From positions 1 through 64,000 of the forward strand of contig NZ_PTJD01000004.1 in NCBI RefSeq assembly GCF_002934625.1: 64,000 nucleotides of DNA, in the 5' to 3' direction. The number at the start of each line of letters is the position of its first letter. Position 1 is the first letter of the stretch. A program made the position numbers and the translations under genes. Below, piece after piece: positions 58,395 to 64,000 of the stretch. Below the pieces are notes generated by a model. That model saw only the letters and a program-made list of their open reading frames with translations. It was not told where the DNA came from and did not search any database. The stretch is from Kineococcus xinjiangensis. Lineage in GTDB: Bacteria > Actinomycetota > Actinomycetes > Actinomycetales > Kineococcaceae.

Positions 58395-60254
58395 ATGGCC
58401 AGGCATCCGGACCCCTCCCCCGTGCAGCGCGACGACGACCGGCCCGCTGCGCGCGACGCGGCGGACGGGGACGCGCCGGACCCGTCGCCCGGGCCCGCCC
58501 GGCCCCGCGCGGGCCTGCGCCGCGGCCTCGGCCTCGGCCTCGGGGTCGTCGGCCTGCTGCTGCTCGCGGAGACGGCGGCGGTGGCCGTCAGCGGCGTCCA
58601 GGCGGGGCTCGCCCTGCAGCGGGTGGCCGACTCCGCCCCCGAACTGGTGGCGGACCTGCGCGAGCGCCGCTTCGACGAGGCCGGCCCCCTCGCGGAGTCG
58701 ATGCGCGACGACGCGCGCGCCGCCGCCCGCGCCACGTCGCAGTGGCCCTACCGCCTCGCCGAGCAGGTGCCCTGGGTCGGGGACCAGTTGCGCGCCGTGG
58801 GCGCCGCGGCGACCGCCTCGGCCCTGCTGGCGGAGCCGCTGCCCGACCTGGTGCCCGCCGCGGAGGAGGTGCTCTCCGGCGACATCGTCTCCGCGGACCA
58901 GCGCGTGGACGTGGACTCGGTGCGCCGCCTGGTCCCGCTCGTGCAGGACCTCTCCCGCCGGACCGACGCGGCGACCGCGGAGCTGCAGGCGGCCCGCAGC
59001 GACTCCCTCGTGGAGCCGCTCTCCTCCCGGCTCGACCCGGCCGCGGAGCTGCTGGCGGAGGCCGCGCCGGCCCTGCGCACCGCGGCGCAGGTGCTGCCGC
59101 AGGTCCCCGCGATGCTCGGCGACCCGCAGCCGCGGACGTACCTCGTGGCCTTCACCAACCCCACGGAGATCCGGACGACGCAGGGGATGGTCGGCGCCTA
59201 CGCCGTGGTGCGCCTGACGGGTGGGCAGGTGTCGCTGGAGCGCACGGGCACCGACGAGGACCTGACCGGCGTGCGCGCCGACCCGTCCGTGCTGGGCCCG
59301 GAGTTCACCGCGCTCTACGGCGACAAGCCGGCGCGGGTGCAGAACCTGACGATGGGCGCCGAGGCCGCCGACGCGGGCCGCCTCACGGCGGACCTGTGGG
59401 TCGCCGCCGGGGGCGAGCGGCCCGATGCGGTCGTCCTCCTGAGCCCGGTGGGCCTGGTGGAGCTGCTGAGCGGGCACGAGCCGCTCGACCTGGCCCCCTT
59501 CGGCCGGGTGGCGGTGGAGGACCTGCCCGCGGTGCTCATGTACGACGCGTACGTGCGCTACGAGGGGGACCAGGCCGCCCGCAAGCGCTTCCTCACGGTG
59601 GCCTCGGGCGCGGCGTTCGGCGCGGTGCTGGCGGACGGGCTGTCGGAGTCGAGCCTGCGGGGGGCCGCGGAGGCCGTCGAGCGCGGCCACCTGGCGGTGT
59701 GGAGCAGCCACCCGGAGGAGCAGGAGGCCCTCGTCGCGGCGGGCGTGGCCGGGGACCTGGGGCCGCAGCGGCCGTGGGCGCGCATCGGCCTGACCAACGC
59801 CGACGCCTCGAAGCTGAACTACTGGATGCAGCCGACCGTGGAGCTGTCGACCCCGTGCGCACCGGCGGGCGCCCGCGGCACGTCCACGCTCTCCATGACG
59901 CTGGAGAACCCGGTGCCGGCGGAGATCCCCAAGTACATGCGGAACTGGAACAGCGGCCCGGGGATCGGCCAGCGCACGGCGGTGACCATCGTCTCGCTCT
60001 ACGTCCCGGCCGGGGTGGGGCTGTCGCAGGCGCGGGTGGACGGCGCCCCGGTGCCGGTGGCCTTCGACACCGAGCGCGGGTGGCAGCTGGTCCGCCTGAC
60101 GGTCGCCGTGCCGCCCGACCGGCCACTGACGGTGACGTGGGACCTGGTGGGGCCGGCGGGGCTGATGCCGCGGGAGGTGCAGGCGCCGCCCACGGTGGCG
60201 GAGCCGGTGGTGCGCGTCGAGGCGTGCGACGAGGTCGAGGGCGGGCGGGAATGA
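58395..60254 (+). CDS. DUF4012 domain membrane protein (surface polysaccharide-associated)
   Basis: A 619-residue protein with a basic cytoplasmic N-terminus, one membrane helix (about 47-70) and a large external domain. Conserved parts are TYLVAFTNPTEIRTTQGMVGAYAVV, LTMGAEAADAGRLTADLWV and MYDAYVRYE, which are typical of DUF4012. Such genes occur in actinobacterial exopolysaccharide loci, but no reaction is known. The neighbours downstream (glycosyltransferase, Wzz-like) support a surface-polymer role. ATG 58395 is favoured by the leaderless -10. Confidence 0.85.
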   Translation: MARHPDPSPVQRDDDRPAARDAADGDAPDPSPGPARPRAGLRRGLGLGLGVVGLLLLAETAAVAVSGVQAGLALQRVADSAPELVADLRERRFDEAGPLAESMRDDARAAARATSQWPYRLAEQVPWVGDQLRAVGAAATASALLAEPLPDLVPAAEEVLSGDIVSADQRVDVDSVRRLVPLVQDLSRRTDAATAELQAARSDSLVEPLSSRLDPAAELLAEAAPALRTAAQVLPQVPAMLGDPQPRTYLVAFTNPTEIRTTQGMVGAYAVVRLTGGQVSLERTGTDEDLTGVRADPSVLGPEFTALYGDKPARVQNLTMGAEAADAGRLTADLWVAAGGERPDAVVLLSPVGLVELLSGHEPLDLAPFGRVAVEDLPAVLMYDAYVRYEGDQAARKRFLTVASGAAFGAVLADGLSESSLRGAAEAVERGHLAVWSSHPEEQEALVAAGVAGDLGPQRPWARIGLTNADASKLNYWMQPTVELSTPCAPAGARGTSTLSMTLENPVPAEIPKYMRNWNSGPGIGQRTAVTIVSLYVPAGVGLSQARVDGAPVPVAFDTERGWQLVRLTVAVPPDRPLTVTWDLVGPAGLMPREVQAPPTVAEPVVRVEACDEVEGGRE

Positions 60255-60399
60255 GCTGGTTGGTCGCTTGAGGTAGCAACGTCTCGACGCAGAGTCACGC
60301 ACCTGCCGCCATCGGTGCGGCTGGCTGGACGATCGCCGTGACTGTGCGTCATCCTTACCCCGACCTGGAAGATCCAGGATGAATCCGGGGGGATGCACC

Positions 60400-60960
60400 G
60401 TGCGCGTTGCCGCTACCACTGCCCGACTGCTCGCAGTCGGCGCCCTGTCCACCGCTGCCGTCGCGGGCCCGGTCCTCGTCGCCTCCGCGGCCGACCAGTA
60501 CCCGCCGTCGACGCCGACGCCGTCCGTCACGCAGACCACGCCGCCGTCCAACCCGACGCCCTCGGCCACCACGCCGCCGGTCGTCGAGACCACGCCGCCG
60601 TCCAACCCGACGCCCTCGGCCACCACGCCGCCGGTCGTCGAGACCACGCCGCCGGTCGTCGAGACCACGCCGCCGTCCAACCCGACGCCCTCGGCGGTCG
60701 CGCCGCCGGTCGTCGAGACCACGCCGCCGGCGACCACCACGTCGCCGTCGAACCCCACGCCCTCCGCCGTGGCCCCGACCGCGACGGGCACCGCCACCGC
60801 CACGGTGCGCGCCGAGACCCCGGCCGCCGCGGGCAGCTCCGAGCAGCTCGCCTACACCGGCGCCGACGTCCTGCCGTGGGCGACCGCCGGTGCGGTCCTC
60901 GTCGTCGGTGGCGCGGTGCTGGTCGTGGCCGGGCGCCGTCGTCCCGGCCGCGAGCACTGA
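60400..60960 (+). CDS. LAYTG-anchored, repeat-rich surface protein
   Basis: A 186-residue wall protein. A signal peptide (about 1-32, ending VASAAD) is followed by a Thr/Pro-rich domain built of 18-residue repeats (TTPPSNPTPSATTPPVVE). The C-terminus has LAYTG at residues 150-154, a hydrophobic helix and RRRPGREH, which is a class E sortase signal (LAxTG). A class E sortase is not in this window; the sortase at 5822-6574 looks like class F. The rigid repeats may act as a stalk. GTG 60400 has a G-rich Shine-Dalgarno six bases upstream; ATG 60379 is possible. Confidence 0.85.
   Translation: MRVAATTARLLAVGALSTAAVAGPVLVASAADQYPPSTPTPSVTQTTPPSNPTPSATTPPVVETTPPSNPTPSATTPPVVETTPPVVETTPPSNPTPSAVAPPVVETTPPATTTSPSNPTPSAVAPTATGTATATVRAETPAAAGSSEQLAYTGADVLPWATAGAVLVVGGAVLVVAGRRRPGREH
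60535..60717. repeat. 54-base tandem repeat encoding the Pro/Thr stalk
   Basis: Two near-identical 54-base units (60535-60588 and 60589-60642), a 21-base partial unit and a third variant unit (60664-60717) stay in frame in the LAYTG protein gene. Confidence 0.9.
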
Positions 60961-61008
60961 TCCACCACCCCTGAGGCGCCCTGCGGCGCCACCCCGGAGC
61001 GGTTCGAC

Positions 61009-61046
61009 AGCGGGAGCCGGACGGCATGCGCCGTCCGGCTCCCGCT
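61009..61046 (+). terminator. Strong hairpin after the LAYTG gene
   Basis: A perfect 17-base stem (61009-61025 with 61030-61046) with a four-base loop begins 49 bases beyond the stop. It separates the surface protein gene from the glycosyltransferase gene. Confidence 0.8.
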
Positions 61047-61180
61047 GCATGCCGCCCGGGAGACCGCCCTCACGCCCAGCCCTATCCTGAGGCGACCCAC
61101 CGATGTCGCCGGGCCGCTGCGGTGCCGGCGTGGACCGCCGGCTGTCCGGGCTTCGACGACCTGCGAGGAGCAACCCGCCG

Positions 61181-62218
61181 ATGGCCAGTCCCCGACGCTT
61201 CACCATCCTCTGCGCGACGTACAACCAGGCGGACTACCTCGAGGAGATGCTGTCCAGCGCCCTGGCGCAGGACTTCGAGGACTTCGAGGTCGTGGTCGTC
61301 GACGACGGCTCGACCGACGCCACCCCCGAGGTCCTGCAGCGCGTGCTCGCGCAGGCACCCGCCGACGTGCGCGAGCGGGTCGTCGTCGAGCGCACCGCCA
61401 ACGGCGGCCAGACGGCCGCGTACGAGCGCGGCTTCGCGCTCTCCAGCGGCGAGTACGTCTGCCTCCTGGACTCCGACGACCGCTTCCACCCCGGCAAGCT
61501 GCGCGAGCTCGACCGCGTCACGCGGGAGGACCCGGGCGCGGGCATGGTGATGCACCCGCTGTGCGTGATCGGCCCGACCGGCGCCCCGACCGGCATCGTG
61601 CGCCCGCAGGGCGCCGCCATGACGAACGGCGACGCGCGAGCGCAGATGCGCCGCAACGCCCGCCACGTCGCACCGGGCGCCTCGGGCCTGGTGTTCCGCC
61701 GCGACGTCATGGCGCAGATGTTCCCCGCGCCGACGAAGGGCTTCCCCTTCGCCGCGGACGCCTACCTCTCCTTCGGCGCGGCGTGCCTGGCGCCGGTGAG
61801 GGCCCTGTCCACTCCCCTGGCCGACTACCGCATGCAGCCGGGCGGGCAGTACCTGCGGCGGATGCTCTCCCCGGAGGGCCTGCGCCGGCAGCTGGAGTTC
61901 CAGGAGGTCGTCGCGGGGCACTTCGGCCTCGGCGAGGCGGCGCGGCGCAACTCCCTCTTCGCGCGCAACCGCTACGCCAGCGCGATGTACGAGGGCACCG
62001 GCCGCCGGCGCCTGCGGGAGTTCCGCGACCTCGAGGTCGCGGTGCTGACGGACCCCTTCTTCAGCCCCCGGCAGAAGGCCCTCCTGGGCGGTTTCTGGCT
62101 GACCACCCTGGTCGCCGGTCCCCGCCGGTTCCCGGCGCTGTGGGAGTGGTTCCAGCGCCGGCAGACGGGCTGGCACCGCATCGCCGCGCAGGCGGAGCGC
62201 AGCGGCGCCACGCAGTAG
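61181..62218 (+). CDS. Family 2 glycosyltransferase
   Basis: A 345-residue GT-A glycosyltransferase: FTILCATYNQADYLEEML, the nucleotide site VVVDDGSTDATPEV, NGGQTAAYERGFALSSGEY and the metal motif LLDSDDRF. It lacks membrane helices, so it probably works at the inner face of the membrane, adding a sugar to a lipid-linked polymer. It lies between surface-protein and Wzz-like genes. ATG 61181 has GAGGAG ten bases upstream. A TATCCT at 61083-61088 may be a -10, without a good -35. Confidence 0.9.
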   Translation: MASPRRFTILCATYNQADYLEEMLSSALAQDFEDFEVVVVDDGSTDATPEVLQRVLAQAPADVRERVVVERTANGGQTAAYERGFALSSGEYVCLLDSDDRFHPGKLRELDRVTREDPGAGMVMHPLCVIGPTGAPTGIVRPQGAAMTNGDARAQMRRNARHVAPGASGLVFRRDVMAQMFPAPTKGFPFAADAYLSFGAACLAPVRALSTPLADYRMQPGGQYLRRMLSPEGLRRQLEFQEVVAGHFGLGEAARRNSLFARNRYASAMYEGTGRRRLREFRDLEVAVLTDPFFSPRQKALLGGFWLTTLVAGPRRFPALWEWFQRRQTGWHRIAAQAERSGATQ

Positions 62219-62268
62219 GGACCCGCGTTCCTGCACCGGAGGCTCACATCTGCGACCCGTTCGGACGA

Positions 62269-62297
62269 GTGACCCGGCCGCTGCCGCCGGTTACCCT
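62269..62297 (+). promoter_or_regulatory. Candidate promoter of the Wzz-like gene
   Basis: GTGACC (62269-62274) and TACCCT (62292-62297) are 17 bases apart. If used, the transcript has a leader of about 170 bases before GTG 62471, with several GC-rich inverted repeats that I could not match to a known riboswitch. Confidence 0.4.
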
Positions 62298-62470
62298 TTC
62301 GCTGACGCTGGCGTCGGGCCGAGACGAGCCTGCCGGCGGGGACCGCCCACGGCGGTCCGTAACGAAAGCCAGCCCCCGCCGATGAGGTTGAGGTTGCGAC
62401 CTCGCGCCCGGTGGACGGCGCGGGCTCGGCACGCGCGCGGCGGAATCAGTCGGATGACGGGATGTGACCA

Positions 62471-64000
62471 GTGATCGGCAGCTACACCTCCGTGCTGCGG
62501 CGTCGGGCGAGGGTGATCGCCCTCCTGACCGTGCTGCTGGCGTTGGCGGCCTTCCTCCTGCTGACGGCAGGAGGGCGCAACTACCACTCCACCGCGGTGA
62601 TCCAGACCGGCAGCAACCTCGCCGCCCGCGTGGTGGGCCTGGACACGCCGTACGAGCCGACCGAGAGCCGCCTCGCCACGGAGGTGGAGTTCTTCTCCAG
62701 CGACATGGTGGCCGAGCGGGCGCAGCGGGCCCTCGCCGCGCAGGGCTGGACCGAGACGGCGCAGGAGCTGAGCGAGCGCGTGAGCGTCTCGCCGCGCGGC
62801 GTCTCCCCCCTGCTGGACGTGGTCGGCACCGCCAGCACCCCCGAGCGCGCCGAGCAGCTCACCAACGCCTTCGTCGAGGCCTACGTGACCCAGCGCCGCG
62901 AGTCGCAGCGCGAGTCCCTGCAGGCGGTCGTCAGTGACCTGCTGGCCGAGCAGGAGGACGCCGAGGCGGAGCTGAACGCCCTCGACGAGCCCTTCGGCCA
63001 GGCCCCCGCCGTGCAGCGCGACCGCGCCGCCGCGCAGTCCTGGTACGACACCGTCACCGACCGGATCGAGCAGGCACGCCTGCGGCTGTCCGTGGACACC
63101 AGCGGCGTGTCGGTCCTGGCCGCCGCGGCCCCGGCCGAGGTGGAGGAGGGACTCACCACCCGGACGGCCGTGCCCGTCGCGCTGGTGGCCGGCCTCCTCG
63201 GCGCCTGCGGGCTCGTGCTCCTCCTCGACCTGCTCCGCGACCCGGTCCGGACGCGGGACGAGGCGCAGAAGCTCCTCTCCGCCCCGATGCTCGGCGAGGT
63301 CCCCACGGGCCGTCGGGACCAGCCCGGCACCGTCGCCGCCGTGACCGACCCCTCCTCGCCCGTCGCGACGGGCGCCCGGGGCGTGCGGCTGCGCCTGGAG
63401 CGCCTGCTCCAGGGCGCGACCCCGCGGACCCTCGTGATGGTCGCCACGCCCACGGACGTCTCCGAGGCCACGCTCGTCGCCGCGGCCCTGGCGTCCACCT
63501 GGAGCCGCACCGGCTCCCGGGTCGCGGTCGTGTTCGACGCCGGCACCTCGGCGCGCACGACGGTCGAGGCGCTGGAGACCCTCGAGGACGAGGTCGTCCC
63601 GGTGGGCGCGAACCTCCGCGCCCACGCCACGCGCACCCCCGGCGTCTGGGTCGTCCCCGCCACGCGCGGGGCGGACGGCGAGGCCGGCTTCCTCGAGCAG
63701 ACGTCGCCGGCGGCCGCGCTGGCCCAGCTGCACGAGGCCTTCGACGTGGTCCTCCTGGTGGACTCTCGCTCCGCGGCCCTGGACGCGGCCGCGATCGGCC
63801 ACCTCGCCGACGCCACGGTCGCCGTCTGCGCACTGGGCCGGACGCCGGCCGGGCGCCTGCAGCGCCTGGGGCAGACGCTCGGTGACTACGGCGCCCAGAT
63901 CGACGGCGTGGTCCTCACCAGCCCCGCGTCCCAGCACCGGCCCGGCGCCCCGCTGGAGAAGGTCGGCGAGACGGACAGCCGGCCGCAGACCCAGCAGCCC
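62471..64000 (+). CDS. Wzz-like chain-length protein with degenerate tyrosine-kinase domain (partial)
   Basis: The reading frame is open to the window end (510 codons, incomplete). It has the polysaccharide co-polymerase layout: a short cytosolic start, membrane helix (about 15-35), an external helical domain (about 40-225), and a second helix (about 234-253). A cytosolic domain that resembles a BY-kinase ATPase follows. The place of Walker A (about 321-340, VMVATPTDVSEATLVAAAL) has no GKS/T, and Walker A' reads VVFDAG, while a Walker B-like VVLLVDS is retained. Kinase activity is doubtful. It probably sets polymer length with the neighbouring glycosyltransferase. GTG 62471 has only a weak Shine-Dalgarno. 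Confidence 0.8.
   Translation, partial: MIGSYTSVLRRRARVIALLTVLLALAAFLLLTAGGRNYHSTAVIQTGSNLAARVVGLDTPYEPTESRLATEVEFFSSDMVAERAQRALAAQGWTETAQELSERVSVSPRGVSPLLDVVGTASTPERAEQLTNAFVEAYVTQRRESQRESLQAVVSDLLAEQEDAEAELNALDEPFGQAPAVQRDRAAAQSWYDTVTDRIEQARLRLSVDTSGVSVLAAAAPAEVEEGLTTRTAVPVALVAGLLGACGLVLLLDLLRDPVRTRDEAQKLLSAPMLGEVPTGRRDQPGTVAAVTDPSSPVATGARGVRLRLERLLQGATPRTLVMVATPTDVSEATLVAAALASTWSRTGSRVAVVFDAGTSARTTVEALETLEDEVVPVGANLRAHATRTPGVWVVPATRGADGEAGFLEQTSPAAALAQLHEAFDVVLLVDSRSAALDAAAIGHLADATVAVCALGRTPAGRLQRLGQTLGDYGAQIDGVVLTSPASQHRPGAPLEKVGETDSRPQTQQP

Noticed and set aside
60535-60735. Repeat array considered as a CRISPR-like locus
   Set aside because: Units are contiguous without spacers and lie in frame within the LAYTG protein gene.

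Overview
The window is about 73-75% G+C by eye, with many GTG starts, frequent 1-4 base stop/start overlaps and long shadow ORFs, all typical of a high-GC actinobacterium. The gene order mfd - mazG - (DUF885) - eno - ftsB - DUF501 - ppx on the right is the classic actinobacterial order, and greA, a cystathionine gamma-synthase/lyase and cbs also cluster in other actinobacteria. The mix of c-di-GMP proteins, class-F sortase and LAxTG sorting signal would fit a Kineosporiaceae-like soil organism such as Kineococcus, but that placement is inference. No phage, transposase, CRISPR array or rRNA was seen. One tRNA is present, tRNA-Leu(UAA).

Layout. 0-3.4 kb: greA faces ilvA and an AI-2E-family transporter across a long hairpin. 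3.4-7 kb: a ChlI-like AAA+ ATPase, then a CHRD-domain surface protein with its own class F sortase; this pair lies exactly between two identical 24-base direct repeats. 7-14.4 kb: a bifunctional-looking GGDEF/EAL protein, then an aminotransferase and a CoA-acylating semialdehyde dehydrogenase divergent from a PucR regulator. 14.4-22.6 kb: VWA protein (probable partner of the ChlI-like ATPase), cystathionine gamma-synthase/lyase, MsrA, a second c-di-GMP protein with a ruined GGDEF motif, and an alanine/sodium symporter. 22.8-30.6 kb: a class A penicillin-binding protein, a RsbW-like ATPase, an HD-STAS-like protein, LtrA, a dienelactone-hydrolase-like enzyme and two small membrane proteins.

30.6-35.1 kb: a three-gene sugar operon (Gfo/Idh/MocA, DUF993, TIM-barrel isomerase) divergent from a LacI regulator, with three visible operators. 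35.3-38.3 kb: a membrane-fusion protein with a MacB-type ABC transporter, followed by a decayed hydrolase. 38.6-41.1 kb: an oxidoreductase and a TetR regulator sharing twin operators, then a cyclase-family hydrolase. 41.2-46.9 kb: cystathionine beta-synthase, a BI-1 family protein, tRNA-Leu(UAA), an NDH-2-like dehydrogenase, a family 5 uracil-DNA glycosylase and a START-like protein. 47-58 kb: the conserved ppx/DUF501/ftsB/eno/mazG/mfd block. 58.4-64 kb: a probable exopolysaccharide region with a DUF4012 protein, a LAYTG surface protein, a glycosyltransferase and a Wzz-like protein cut by the window end.

How things work together: cbs and the gamma-synthase/lyase can form transsulfuration, with MsrA alongside. 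Two c-di-GMP proteins and the polysaccharide/surface genes point to surface-attachment control. Many genes have no Shine-Dalgarno sequence but carry a -10-like hexamer 6-7 bases before the start codon, so leaderless transcription appears common. No stretch longer than about 300 bases lacks a gene; the gaps hold hairpins, operators, tandem repeats and a paired palindromic element described below.
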